A stretch of 64,000 nt of DNA from positions 62,001 through 126,000 of the forward strand of contig JABSQB010000006.1 in NCBI GenBank assembly GCA_013214545.1. Reading direction: 5' to 3'. The number at the start of each line of letters is the position of its first letter. Positions within the stretch are counted from its first letter, which is position 1. This document shows positions 55,057 through 63,606 of this stretch, one piece after another. The DNA comes from Henriciella sp. (GTDB lineage Bacteria > Pseudomonadota > Alphaproteobacteria > Caulobacterales > Hyphomonadaceae). Below the pieces are notes generated by a model. It did no database searches, was not told where the DNA came from, and saw nothing but the letters and a program-made list of their open reading frames with translations. Both the position numbers and the translations under genes were made by a program.

Positions 55057-55747
55057 GCCGAAGCGCCGCACGGCGCGATTGGAATTGCAAAAACCCGCGC
55101 TCACCGGCGCGGGTTTTTTGTTGGATCTTCACAAACCGAACAGGATAATGATGAGCGGACTGAGTTCTAACGCACTTTTTTCCCTGTCCCTCAAACACAC
55201 GATTGAATTGCGTGATTGGTAAATCGGAAAAATTTGCCACATTGATCGACGTATAGGCGGTGAAATCGTCGTTGTAAGACAAGACGGTCTGAAGCCGTTC
55301 CACAATGTGATTGGCCAACATAAGCTCACCTTCAATGGTTACCGTGCTGGACTCAGCGTCTAAGCTAACACGGTTAGCTCCATGGGAAGGCCAGTTGCTG
55401 TAGACTCCGATTTCTTCCAGAGACCCCAGAAATCGGTTGTAGCTGATCGCTGTTAGGGTTTCCCGACGCCGGCCAACCTGCTGCGAACCTTCAGTCACGG
55501 TCCACTCACCTCGACACAAGATGTAACGGTTCTCACCGTTGAGCGACAAATCATATTCACACGTTTTTGTGCCTTGCTCGACAAAAAGCAATCGATCTGG
55601 TTCGTGGTGGTAATAAATCGTGTTCTCGATTTCCCATTCACCAATCATGAAATCTAAATCCTGGATGCTCGGCACCGGTTTTTCGGCATCTTGCGCGGTC
55701 GCGGCGAGGGGAGACAGGCAAAAGCCGATGAGCAGAAGTGTACGCAT
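55049..55747 (-). CDS. Small secreted protein with a suspected C-terminal frameshift
   Basis: 232 aa as read. Signal peptide [18 protein letters not shown], then a lipocalin/DUF1579-like start: [20 protein letters not shown] and [21 protein letters not shown] cannot assign a function. A run of six T at 55176-55181 (A6 in the mRNA) separates the conserved-looking part from a basic tail that reads through the rpmE terminator to 55049. One base fewer would instead end the protein at 55129 with [17 protein letters not shown], right before the terminator. Codon use is less GC-rich than neighbours. It lies beside three 11-bp repeats and a divergent CadC-like regulator, its likely controller. Confidence 0.7.
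   Translation of the reverse strand: MRTLLLIGFCLSPLAATAQDAEKPVPSIQDLDFMIGEWEIENTIYYHHEPDRLLFVEQGTKTCEYDLSLNGENRYILCRGEWTVTEGSQQVGRRRETLTAISYNRFLGSLEEIGVYSNWPSHGANRVSLDAESSTVTIEGELMLANHIVERLQTVLSYNDDFTAYTSINVANFSDLPITQFNRVFEGQGKKCVRTQSAHHYPVRFVKIQQKTRAGERGFLQFQSRRAALRLT
55089..55119. terminator. Bidirectional terminator after rpmE
   Basis: AAAAACCCGCGC, loop TCACCG, GCGCGGGTTTTTT. Serves rpmE on the plus strand; on the minus strand it is followed by TTTTTGC and would stop the gene coming from 55747. Confidence 0.93.
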
Positions 55748-55809
55748 AAGGTAGTCCTCGTAGGTGATGAGCGGACTCTTTCTCGCGAGTTTTCACTTGC
55801 GTCCTCCAT

Positions 55810-55842
55810 AAGACTTCAAGAATCTTCCAAGAAATGTTCAAG
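55810..55842 (-). promoter_or_regulatory. Three tandem 11-bp direct repeats, likely OmpR-type wHTH binding site
   Basis: On the minus strand: CTTGAACATTT (55842-55832), CTTGGAAGATT (55831-55821), CTTGAAGTCTT (55820-55810). Each starts CTTG and ends TT. The 11-bp period is the spacing of PhoB/OmpR-family boxes. They lie 63 bases upstream of the secreted-protein ATG (55747) and 111 bases from the wHTH regulator start (55953). Confidence 0.7.
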
Positions 55843-55952
55843 CCGCTGAAAATCGACACTTTTTATCGCGCTGAGTAAGTCTTGATGTTGGAATTCTTCG
55901 GCGGATGCGACACAATCTTCGATCTCGCAATCCTCAATAACTGGATCCTCTG

Positions 55953-57713
55953 ATGAGATACCAAATAGGAGAATGGACGGTTGACGAAGCCGCAAACCTG
56001 CTCACGCGGGACAATGAAAAAGTGCGAGTCGAGAAACGCGTTATGGCTGTTTTGTCCCAGTTGGCGAAGGCAAAAGGAAACGTGGTTTCCAAGCACGAAC
56101 TGATCGAAACCGTCTGGAACGGCGCGTCGGTAAGCGACCATTCTGTGGCAAACGCGATAAGCGATCTGAGGCGCGCCTTGGGAGACGACCGACGCAATTC
56201 ACGTTACATCGAGACTATCCCGAAAAGCGGCTATCGGTTGATCGCTGAACAATCAAAAGGTCCCCCAAACGCGGAAGCGAGCATCAAACCGATAAATCCG
56301 CTTCCAGTTCGGATCGCGGCACTGCTCGGTATTGGGGGGCTGATCGCATTGGCCCTTGTGTTCTGGCTGTCCTCATCCCCTCCCCAACTGAAGCGACTTT
56401 ATCTTGCGAACATAGAGAACGCGACGGACGACCCGGCGTTAACGCTCGCCGGCGATGTCGGGGCCGAAATGATGACGGTCGCTTTGGCGGGCGGCGAATA
56501 CAGGTTGGTGCGATGGCGGGCGCGGGGATTCGATACCAATGCTGTCGGGCCGGGGATTGGCGTCAACAAACATGATCGGTTGTTGAAAGGACGCATCGTT
56601 CTCGATGGGCAGGCACCGCTGCTAACATTGCAGCTCATCGATCTCTCAGACGGTGCATCAATATGGGCCGGTGCCTATGACTTTAACACCTCGAGATACG
56701 CGTTACTCGCCGATGAGATCGTGACGGACTTAATGGCGCCGCTGGGACTGAGCGAAGTCTCGCCTCGGATCCCGCGCGCGGACGCTGATACATTGGAAGC
56801 TTATTGGCGAGCACGTTACTTGTGGTCACTGCGCGAGCACAGCGCTATTCGCGAAGCCCTCAGAATCTTGACGGAGCTAACCTATGACTCCCCAAATTTC
56901 GCCCCAGCTCACGCGGCGCTCGCCGACATATATGCTCACAAATCTGCGGAAGAACTCGCTGTGGAGCGAGGTGAAACATTTTCAATTGCGGAACATCATC
57001 TCAATCGCGCGCTGTCCCTCGATCCGGCTCTTAACGACGCGCTTGTGACGAAAGCTTTTTTAAATTTCTATCGCGATCGGGACAACGCTGCGGCCATGGC
57101 GGCGGTGCAACGTGCGATTGGTGAAGAACCTCACAATCCCGTCGCGTGGCAGACGAGAGCAATGGTCGAAAGCGCTGCAGGACAGTATAGCGATAGCTTA
57201 CAGTCGATAGCACGCGCGCGAGAACTAGATCCTTTGTCAGCCAGCATGATGTGGGATCAAGTCTGGTTTCTTTACATCAGCAGAGATTACGACGAGGCGC
57301 TTGATATGGCGGCGCGCGCTCGACGTATGTCAGCCCCGAATGACGCTTACGAAGCGCTCATTCATCAACAGCGAGGAGATTTAGCGGCTGCATTTCCACA
57401 CTGGCGCGCCCGGGCCATATTGCGCGGGCTTTCGCCTGAAAAAGCCGACAACATTGAACACATCGCCTCCACTGCGGGGGTCCCCGCGGCTTTGGGCGCT
57501 CTTGCAAATGAGGCGGTGGAGGATCCGAATTACTACGAGCATCCGGTACCTCTTGCCGCGCTGTTTATCGCAGCGGGTGAAGACGGGCGAGCAGTGAAGG
57601 TACTCGAAGAAGCCCCGCTGATGGAGAAAAGCTGGTGGTGGCGTTGGTTTGATTTGATTCCCGCATTTGACAGTGTTCGCGATGCGGTCAGCTTGGAGAG
57701 CCGTCGTCGCTAA
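55953..57713 (+). CDS. CadC-like membrane regulator: winged helix, TM helix, periplasmic TPRs
   Basis: 586 aa. The N-terminal OmpR-type winged helix (1-100) has RVEKRVMAVLSQLAKAKGNV, KHELIETVWNGASVSDHSVA and RYIETIPKSGYRLIAEQ. One membrane helix (IAALLGIGGLIALALVFWLS, about 118-140) separates it from a periplasmic domain with TPR-like repeats (LNRALSLDPALNDALVTKAF, VAWQTRAMVESAAGQYSDSL). This is the CadC/ToxR plan: direct DNA binding from the membrane. It has no DNA-binding partner in the cytoplasm. It is divergent from the secreted protein and from three 11-bp repeats it probably binds. Confidence 0.9.
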   Translation: MRYQIGEWTVDEAANLLTRDNEKVRVEKRVMAVLSQLAKAKGNVVSKHELIETVWNGASVSDHSVANAISDLRRALGDDRRNSRYIETIPKSGYRLIAEQSKGPPNAEASIKPINPLPVRIAALLGIGGLIALALVFWLSSSPPQLKRLYLANIENATDDPALTLAGDVGAEMMTVALAGGEYRLVRWRARGFDTNAVGPGIGVNKHDRLLKGRIVLDGQAPLLTLQLIDLSDGASIWAGAYDFNTSRYALLADEIVTDLMAPLGLSEVSPRIPRADADTLEAYWRARYLWSLREHSAIREALRILTELTYDSPNFAPAHAALADIYAHKSAEELAVERGETFSIAEHHLNRALSLDPALNDALVTKAFLNFYRDRDNAAAMAAVQRAIGEEPHNPVAWQTRAMVESAAGQYSDSLQSIARARELDPLSASMMWDQVWFLYISRDYDEALDMAARARRMSAPNDAYEALIHQQRGDLAAAFPHWRARAILRGLSPEKADNIEHIASTAGVPAALGALANEAVEDPNYYEHPVPLAALFIAAGEDGRAVKVLEEAPLMEKSWWWRWFDLIPAFDSVRDAVSLESRRR

Positions 57714-57756
57714 AGACGGATCGTCGGCGAGCCGACCACAAATGTAATCAAACCCG

Positions 57757-57785
57757 TTGACTTATTGTTTTTCGATATGTAGAGA
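57757..57785 (+). promoter_or_regulatory. Possible promoter of the GIN-domain gene
   Basis: TTGACT (57757-57762), 17 bases, TAGAGA (57780-57785). The -35 is good and the -10 is weak (3/6). Start codon at 57836. Confidence 0.4.
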
Positions 57786-57835
57786 GGAGCGGCGTTCAGG
57801 ATCACATTGTTAGTTTCTTTTTGGAGCAGAAATCC

Positions 57836-58534
57836 ATGATCCGTACTCTTTCAACCGTCAGCGTCGCTGCACTTTGCCTCGCTGGCGCGGCCACTGCCGA
57901 AACCCGTTCCTATGATGTTGGCAGCTTTACCAATATCGACATTTCTGCCGGTCTCGATCTCGATTTCACCGCGGGTGAGGCGCAGAGCGTTATGGTCGAG
58001 AATGACAAAGGCGATTTCAGCGATATCGAAGTCGACGTGCGCGGCGACACGCTGGTGCTGAAGCGCAAGAAAAACATGAATTGGGGCTGGAACCGCAAGC
58101 GCGCCCGCTACAGCATAACGGTGTCCGCACCGCAGATCTCTGGTCTGGAAGCCTCCTCTGGCTCTGATGTTTCAGGCCGCAACATGACCGGCAGCGATAT
58201 CCTCATCGATGTCTCCTCTGGCGCTGACGTGAATGTCACTGGCGTCGATGGCGGCACGGTGACGATCGAGTCGTCCAGCGGCTCAGATGCGAGTGTCTCC
58301 GGCACATGCGTGACGGTGCGGGCGGAATCCTCGTCCGGCTCCGACATCGAAGCCCGCGACCTGATTTGCCAGAATGGGTATGCCGACGCCTCCAGCGGCT
58401 CTGACATTGCCATTCACGCGTCGGCCAGCGTCGATGCGGAAGCCTCGTCCGGGGCCGATGTCGATGTCTATGGCGGTCCGGTCGATGTCAGCTCTGACAA
58501 GTCGAGCGGTGGATCCGTCTCGATCCGCAGCTAG
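57836..58534 (+). CDS. Secreted GIN-domain (DUF2807) putative adhesin
   Basis: 232 aa. Signal peptide TLSTVSVAALCLAGAATA. The DUF2807 start is RSYDVGSFTNIDISAGLDLD and SVMVENDKGDFSDIEV. Then a beta-helix-like series of short repeats, each with SSGSD or SSGAD (LEASSGSDV, DVSSGADV, IESSSGSDA, EASSGADV), about seven copies. The repeats probably stack as parallel strands; two Cys (GTCVTV, LICQNG) may bridge. GGAG precedes ATG 57836. No operon partner. Confidence 0.85.
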   Translation: MIRTLSTVSVAALCLAGAATAETRSYDVGSFTNIDISAGLDLDFTAGEAQSVMVENDKGDFSDIEVDVRGDTLVLKRKKNMNWGWNRKRARYSITVSAPQISGLEASSGSDVSGRNMTGSDILIDVSSGADVNVTGVDGGTVTIESSSGSDASVSGTCVTVRAESSSGSDIEARDLICQNGYADASSGSDIAIHASASVDAEASSGADVDVYGGPVDVSSDKSSGGSVSIRS

Positions 58535-58543
58535 GCGTTCGCG

Positions 58544-59371
58544 CTAGCTGAAATCATAGTCTTCCAGTTTGAGGCCCGGATCAGGCCAGGAGAGATCCAT
58601 CTCTTCCAATGTGCCGCGCACGATCCGGGCAATCATTGCATTGCGGCGCGTGCGGCTGTCGGCTGGGATGATGTACCAGGGCGCATGCTCAGTTGAGCAG
58701 CGCTGCACGGCCGTCTGATAAGCGTCCATGAAGGCGGGCCAGAGTTTGCGGTCTTCAAGATCGCCCGGATTGAACTTCCAGCGCTTGTGCTCTTCGGTGA
58801 TCCGCTCCTGCAGGCGAAGGCCCTGTTCTTCATAGCCGACATTGAGCATGAATTTCAGGATCGTGATGCTATTCTCGGTCAGGTGCTTTTCGAACTGGTT
58901 GATCTGGTCATAGCGCTGCTCAATCTTGTCGGCCGGAGCGAAGCTGCGGACTTTGACGACGAGGACATCCTCATAATGCGAGCGGTCGAACACCCCGATC
59001 CGGCCCTTGCGCGGCACCGCCTCATGGATGCGCCAGAGATAGTCGTGGGCAAGCTCGGTCTTGCTCGGCGCTTTGAAGGCCTCAACTTGCATGCCGAGCG
59101 GGCTGGTATCGGCGAAGACATTGCGGATGACGCCGCTCTTGCCGGACGTGTCCATGCCTTGCAGGACGACCAACAAGGCGCGGTCGCGCTGAGCGTAGAG
59201 CTTGTCCTGCAACTCATTGATCGCGGCGGCGTCTTTCTTGAGGCTCACCCGGGCATGTTTCTTGTCTGGGAACAGAGAGCGGTCCCCGGAATCGCGCTTA
59301 GACAGATCGAACGGTTTGCCCGGCGCTGCCAGCAGCGTGTCGCAAACGGACTTGAAGGAGGGCTGAGACAT
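58544..59371 (-). CDS. PPK2 family polyphosphate kinase
   Basis: 275 aa from ATG 59371. Walker A is LQGMDTSGKSGVIRNV, the lid/DRS motif is GVFDRSHYEDVLVVKV, and FMLNVGYEEQGLRLQERITE and HAPWYIIPADSRTRRNAMIA follow. PPK2 uses polyphosphate to phosphorylate nucleotides (class I or III by length). AAGGGATC lies upstream. The rpsD terminator separates it from rpsD, so it has its own promoter. Confidence 0.93.
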   Translation of the reverse strand: MSQPSFKSVCDTLLAAPGKPFDLSKRDSGDRSLFPDKKHARVSLKKDAAAINELQDKLYAQRDRALLVVLQGMDTSGKSGVIRNVFADTSPLGMQVEAFKAPSKTELAHDYLWRIHEAVPRKGRIGVFDRSHYEDVLVVKVRSFAPADKIEQRYDQINQFEKHLTENSITILKFMLNVGYEEQGLRLQERITEEHKRWKFNPGDLEDRKLWPAFMDAYQTAVQRCSTEHAPWYIIPADSRTRRNAMIARIVRGTLEEMDLSWPDPGLKLEDYDFS

Positions 59372-59396
59372 GATCGATCCCTTTGAAATACAGACA

Positions 59397-59427
59397 AGAA
59401 AAAAGCCGCGCCATGACAGCGCGGCTT
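59397..59427 (-). terminator. Rho-independent terminator after rpsD
   Basis: Minus strand: AAGCCGCGC, loop TGTCATG, GCGCGGCTT, then TTTTCTT. 27 bases past the rpsD stop. Confidence 0.92.
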
Positions 59428-59453
59428 GATCTTTTGTGCAAGCAGATTGCTGC

Positions 59454-60071
59454 TTACGAAGAATAGTATTCGACGACCTGAGCAGGTTCCATTTGAACCG
59501 CGTAAGGGACGTCTGCCAGTTCTGGCATACGGACAAAGGTGGCCGTCATCGATTTTGGCTCAACTTCGATATATTCCGGGATATCGCGCTCTGGAGATCC
59601 GAGGGCTTCCAGAACCAGGGCCATGTTGCGAGACTTCTCGCGAACCTGAACCACGTCACCCGGCTTCAGACGATAAGAGCTGATATTCGTCTTGGTGCCA
59701 TTGACCATGACATGGCCGTGATTGACGAACTGACGCGCTGCGAAAATGGTCGGCACGAACTTGGAGCGGTAAACAAAGGCATCGAGACGTGACTCGAGCA
59801 GACCGATCAGGTTCTCAGCCGTGTTGCCTTTGCGGCGGGCGGCTTCAACGAAGGTTGCCTTGAACTGCTTCTCAGTGATGTCGCCATAGTGAAACTTGAG
59901 TTTCTGCTTGGCCATCAGCTGCATGCCGTAGTCAGAGACTTTGCCGCGACGGTTCGGGCCGTGCTGACCTGGTTTGTTTGGGCGTTTGTTGACTGGTGAT
60001 TTGGGGCGTCCCCAGATATTCTCGCCGACACGGCGATCAATCTTGTACTTCGCCGAATGACGACGTGACAT
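59454..60071 (-). CDS. rpsD: 30S ribosomal protein S4
   Basis: 205 aa. [35 protein letters not shown], the S4 domain [18 protein letters not shown] and [15 protein letters not shown] match S4. It nucleates 30S assembly. GAGG lies 7 bases before ATG 60071. Monocistronic, with a terminator after it and a probable promoter (TTGACT-N17-TTTTAG) upstream. Confidence 0.97.
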   Translation of the reverse strand: MSRRHSAKYKIDRRVGENIWGRPKSPVNKRPNKPGQHGPNRRGKVSDYGMQLMAKQKLKFHYGDITEKQFKATFVEAARRKGNTAENLIGLLESRLDAFVYRSKFVPTIFAARQFVNHGHVMVNGTKTNISSYRLKPGDVVQVREKSRNMALVLEALGSPERDIPEYIEVEPKSMTATFVRMPELADVPYAVQMEPAQVVEYYSS

Positions 60072-60165
60072 ATTAGACCTCAATTTTTGACGTGGGCTGG
60101 TTTCTCTCCGCGTGAGAAAAACGATTGCAACGGCAGCGCCACACCGACCCGTCCTGAAGCGGCGT

Positions 60166-60194
60166 CTAAAACAGGATTAGGGGCGCAGAGTCAA
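60166..60194 (-). promoter_or_regulatory. Probable rpsD promoter
   Basis: Minus strand TTGACT (60194-60189), 17 bases, TTTTAG (60171-60166). ATG 60071 is 95 bases on. The -10 is weak. Confidence 0.35.
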
Positions 60195-60267
60195 GCGCTG
60201 CGATCAGTCGAAATCCATGCATCTGACGCGAGGGCCCGCCTTGACGGACGCGCGGCAGGCGCGCCCC

Positions 60268-60284
60268 ATTGTTTTAAACACAAT
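60268..60284. promoter_or_regulatory. Palindrome before the SDR gene
   Basis: ATTGT-TTTAAAC-ACAAT, 17 bp, ends four bases before the TGGAGGA ribosome binding site at 60288. Near-symmetric; could be an operator. Confidence 0.35.
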
Positions 60285-60298
60285 CATTGGAGGAAAAC

Positions 60299-61186
60299 AT
60301 GGCGGATCTTTCGGGCAAGGTGGCAGTCATTACCGGCGCAGCCAGCGGCATTGGTCTGGCCGGCGTTGAGGTCTTTGTCGAGGCCGGCGCGCAAGTGGTG
60401 GCGGCCGACGTGCAAGACGATAAAGGCGAAGCGCTGGCGGCGCGGTTCGGTGCGGACAAGGTTTCCTACCAGCATTGCGATGTGACCGATCCGGAGGCGC
60501 TGAAGGCGCTGATGCAGAGCGCGGTCGATACTTATGGTGGCTTGGACATCCTATGGAACAATGCGGGCAGCGGCGGCACCTCCAGCACGGTCGAGGAACT
60601 CGATCTCGATGGTTATGATTTCACCATGGACCTGCTGCTTAAGTCCGTCTTCGCCGGAACCCATTTCGCTGTGCCGCACATGATTGCCCGCGGCGGCGGC
60701 AGTGTGGTCAACACATCATCCATATCGGCGGTGTGCGCGGGCTATGCGCCGGTCACATACTCGGTTGCCAAGAAGGCGGTAGCCCATTTCTCCAAACTTG
60801 CGGCTGCGGAACTCTCCAAGCATCAGATCCGGGTGAACGCGATCTTGCCGGGTTTCATTGCGACGTCGATCTTTGGCGCCTCGCTTGGCTTGCCGCGTGA
60901 GCAAGCTGACCAAATGGCGGAAATGGTGTCGCAAGCCGGGGGTTCGATGCAGCCGGTTGGTCGCATTGGTCATGGCGCTGATATTGCGCAAATGGCGGCC
61001 TTCTTGAGCTCGGATGCTGCTGGTTTCGTGACCGGTGGCGAGTTTCTGGTCGATGGCGGAATGACGGTTGGACCGCCGCACAGCTGGAATGAAGAACTCG
61101 GCGGCCCGCTGCTGGATGCGCTCGGGATCACGCCTGAACAGGCAGAGCAAATGGCCGAAGCGATGCGTGGTGGCCAGGGCAGCTAG
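60299..61186 (+). CDS. SDR family oxidoreductase
   Basis: 295 aa. The classical Rossmann start is VAVITGAASGIGLAGVEVF, NAG is in ILWNNAGSGG, and the active site is SVVNTSSISA with YSVAKKA (YxxxK). An NAD(P)-dependent alcohol/ketone oxidoreductase; substrate unknown. The C-terminal GFVTGGEFLVDGGMTVGPPH is typical. ATG 60299 follows a perfect TGGAGGA site. A palindrome sits just upstream. Confidence 0.92.
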   Translation: MADLSGKVAVITGAASGIGLAGVEVFVEAGAQVVAADVQDDKGEALAARFGADKVSYQHCDVTDPEALKALMQSAVDTYGGLDILWNNAGSGGTSSTVEELDLDGYDFTMDLLLKSVFAGTHFAVPHMIARGGGSVVNTSSISAVCAGYAPVTYSVAKKAVAHFSKLAAAELSKHQIRVNAILPGFIATSIFGASLGLPREQADQMAEMVSQAGGSMQPVGRIGHGADIAQMAAFLSSDAAGFVTGGEFLVDGGMTVGPPHSWNEELGGPLLDALGITPEQAEQMAEAMRGGQGS

Positions 61187-61197
61187 CAGGCCAGTCG

Positions 61198-61470
61198 TTA
61201 GGCGGCGAGCCCGGGGATCGCCTCAACCTGTTCGAGGAGGTTCAGGGGAGACGTCGAGCGCGCGACCTCTGTGCCCTTGTCGTCGTAGAGCACAAATTCT
61301 GCGTTTGACTTGCGTAACGGAAACCGGCGCCAGTGCGCGCGGGTGCGATACAGCGTAATCTCTTCAGGTTCGTCCCCGGTAGCTGACCAGCCGGTCCAGA
61401 CATGATCGGCTGGCACAGATCGCCATAAACGGTCTATGGCCTCTAGGTCAGAAACGGAGAAACGGTTCAT
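61198..61470 (-). CDS. Small conserved-looking hypothetical protein
   Basis: 90 aa. Begins NRFSVSDLEAIDRLWRSVPA and ends STSPLNLLEQVEAIPGL; a beta-rich centre (EEITLYRTRAHWRRF, NAEFVLYDDKGTEVARS). No domain recognised. Its ATG 61470 overlaps the divergent EamA gene's ATG 61469 in CATG, so each promoter must lie inside the other gene's coding region. No ribosome binding site is evident. Confidence 0.6.
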   Translation of the reverse strand: MNRFSVSDLEAIDRLWRSVPADHVWTGWSATGDEPEEITLYRTRAHWRRFPLRKSNAEFVLYDDKGTEVARSTSPLNLLEQVEAIPGLAA

Positions 61471-62425
61471 GCAAGACAAGGGGGACACATCCGGTTACGG
61501 AGAGGTTAACAAAAAGCAATTGTCGGGGAATTTGCAAGGCGCGGCCTTGATGGTGCTTTCTGGCATCGGGTTCACTTTCTATCTGCTTCTCAACAAGCTT
61601 CTCTCCTCCGATGTTCACCCGGTCTTTTTGGCTTTTTGGCGGGCCTTTTTGGGCATGTGGATGGCGGTGCCGTTCGTCGCCGCGATAGGCTTCGACAAAA
61701 TGAAGACCAAGCGGCCGGGTCTGCTGGTTTTGCGGAGCCTCTGCGGCACGCTCGGATTTACGCTAGCCATCGTCGCGGTGTCCGACTTTTTCACGCTGAC
61801 CCTGGCTCAGTTCAATGCGATCAGCTTTACCCGCCCGCTCTTCGTCACGCTGCTCGCCGCATTGATCCTGCGCGAATATGTCGGGCTGCACAGATGGGGC
61901 GCGCTGGCGGTTGGGTTCTTTGGCGTCGTGGTTATGGTGATGCCAGGCGTGTTCCTGTTCTGGCAGCCTGGCGCGTTTGATAGCACGCAGCTCAGCATGG
62001 GCAGTCTCGTTGCACTGATCAGTGCCTTCAGTCTCGCCGCCGCGATCGTATTGGTGAAGTTCCTGAGCGCCGAGCTGCCATCCATGGTTCTGTTGCTCTA
62101 CGCCAATATGTTCTCGAGCATTCTGCTCGCCCCGTTCTTGTTCGTGTTCTGGCATGAAGTGTCACTGCAGGACTGGGGTCTGATCTTCGCGATGAGCGCG
62201 TTCGGTTTTGTCAGTCAGTTCTGTTTCATCTACGCGATGAGCATTGGCGATGCCTCATTCCTTTCGCCGATCGATTATCTCAGGCTACCCATGTCGGCAG
62301 TGGCTGATTTCTGGGTGTTCCGCCTGATCCCCGGCGCCAGCGTCTGGATCGGCGCGGCCATCATTGTTGTTTCGACGCTCTACATTGGCTGGCGCGAGCG
62401 CGTGCGAGGGGTTTCGAAATCGTGA
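61469..62425 (+). CDS. EamA/DMT family transporter
   Basis: 318 aa, about ten helices in two EamA repeats (GIGFTFYLLLNKLLSSDVHP, FFTLTLAQFNAISFTRPLFV, FLSPIDYLRLPMSAVADFWV). Probably exports a small metabolite; substrate unknown. GGAG precedes ATG 61469. Divergent start codon overlap with the 90-aa gene. Confidence 0.88.
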   Translation: MQDKGDTSGYGEVNKKQLSGNLQGAALMVLSGIGFTFYLLLNKLLSSDVHPVFLAFWRAFLGMWMAVPFVAAIGFDKMKTKRPGLLVLRSLCGTLGFTLAIVAVSDFFTLTLAQFNAISFTRPLFVTLLAALILREYVGLHRWGALAVGFFGVVVMVMPGVFLFWQPGAFDSTQLSMGSLVALISAFSLAAAIVLVKFLSAELPSMVLLLYANMFSSILLAPFLFVFWHEVSLQDWGLIFAMSAFGFVSQFCFIYAMSIGDASFLSPIDYLRLPMSAVADFWVFRLIPGASVWIGAAIIVVSTLYIGWRERVRGVSKS

Positions 62426-62486
62426 CTGGGGCGCCCCTTGTGAGGGGCAATCATTTCGTTCATCCTTCAGGCTCGGAGGATCTCAC

Positions 62487-63503
62487 ATGACCAAAGTACT
62501 CGTCACCGGCGCGACCGGCTTTATCGCATCCCACACAATTCTTGCGCTCGTGAACAAGGGCTATGAGGTACGGGGCACCGCCCGTTCGGCGAGCAAGGCT
62601 GAGAAGCTCAACGCGACGCTCAGCGCCTATGCTGGCAAACCGGTTGAGATTGAATTGGTGAGTGCAGACCTGACCAGTGATGAGGGCTGGGATGCGGCGA
62701 TGGACGGCGTCACCTATTTGCAGCATCTGGCCTCTCCGATCCCCAATAACCTGCCCAGGGATCCGAATGATCTGATCATCCCTGCACGCGAGGGCGCATT
62801 GAGAGCGCTGCGCGCGGCCAAAGCCGCAGGTGTGAAGCGGGCCGTGATGACCTCTTCCTTTGCTTCGATTGCTTATGGCTGGGGCGACAGCCGTCCGGAC
62901 GTGCTGGATGAGAGCCATTGGTCGAACCCCGACAATCTAAAGGACAATACGGCCTATACCCGTTCCAAAGTGATCGCTGAAAAAGCGGCCTGGGACTATA
63001 TCGAAGGCGACGGCAAAGGCCTGGAGTTGGCGGTCATCAATCCAGTTGCCGTGCTTGGACCCGCGATGAGTGGGGACGTATCCGCCTCGCTCGAGCTGGT
63101 GACCCAGCCAATGGAGAACAAGGTCCCGGCTTTCCCGAAGCTCACATTTGGCATCGTTGATGTGCGCGACGTTGCATTGGCGCATGTCGCTGCAATGGAA
63201 AAACCCGAAGCAGCCGGGGAGCGTTTCATTCTTGGTGACAAAGTGCTCAGCTTCACCGAGATCGGAGCTATCCTGCGCGAGGCCTATCCCGATCGCAAGC
63301 TGCCAAAAGGCGAGCTTCCCAACTGGCTGGTGCGAATGCTGACCGTCGTCAATCCGACGCTGAAGCAGATCGTTCCTGAACTTGGTAAGCATCGTTCGTT
63401 CAACAATGAAAAGTCGCAGCGCGTGCTTGGAATCGATTATATCCCAGCCAAAGACGCCATTCTCGCCAGCACGAATTCGCTGATCGATTTGGGCGAGCTT
63501 TAA
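62487..63503 (+). CDS. Aldehyde reductase-like extended SDR (NAD-dependent epimerase/dehydratase fold)
   Basis: 338 aa. The Rossmann motif is VLVTGATGFIASHTILALVN with RGTARSASKAEKL. The active site is MTSSFASIAYGWGD with AYTRSKVIAE (YxxxK). The IVDVRDVALAHVAAM motif and DKVLSFTEIGAILRE match the dihydroflavonol/cinnamoyl-CoA reductase group, whose bacterial members reduce aldehydes with NADPH. Perfect CGGAGG site before ATG 62487. cysS leader region follows. Confidence 0.9.
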   Translation: MTKVLVTGATGFIASHTILALVNKGYEVRGTARSASKAEKLNATLSAYAGKPVEIELVSADLTSDEGWDAAMDGVTYLQHLASPIPNNLPRDPNDLIIPAREGALRALRAAKAAGVKRAVMTSSFASIAYGWGDSRPDVLDESHWSNPDNLKDNTAYTRSKVIAEKAAWDYIEGDGKGLELAVINPVAVLGPAMSGDVSASLELVTQPMENKVPAFPKLTFGIVDVRDVALAHVAAMEKPEAAGERFILGDKVLSFTEIGAILREAYPDRKLPKGELPNWLVRMLTVVNPTLKQIVPELGKHRSFNNEKSQRVLGIDYIPAKDAILASTNSLIDLGEL

Positions 63504-63564
63504 CCGACCATTGCCAAATTGTATTTAGAAGCCTAAGGCAATGTCAGTTCTTGAGGAGTCGGCG

Positions 63565-63606
63565 ATGCCTCTGCGCGTCATCTGTTGCGTCTGTATCTGC
63601 GGCTAA
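63565..63606 (+). CDS. Cys-rich leader peptide upstream of cysS
   Basis: Encodes MPLRVICCVCICG, then TAA. Four Cys codons in 13, all in the second half. GAGGAG (63553-63558) lies 6 bases before ATG, a much better site than chance predicts. It is too short for ordinary gene calls. It ends 60 bases before the cysteinyl-tRNA synthetase start. A peptide rich in the amino acid that the following enzyme charges is the signature of attenuation leaders (as for trp, his, leu). Its Cys codons can pair with the cysS ribosome binding site. Confidence 0.8.
   Translation: MPLRVICCVCICG

Noticed and set aside
57723-57736. GTCGG-CGAG-CCGAC hairpin after the CadC-like gene
   Set aside because: Only 5 bp and without a T-tract; too weak to call a terminator.
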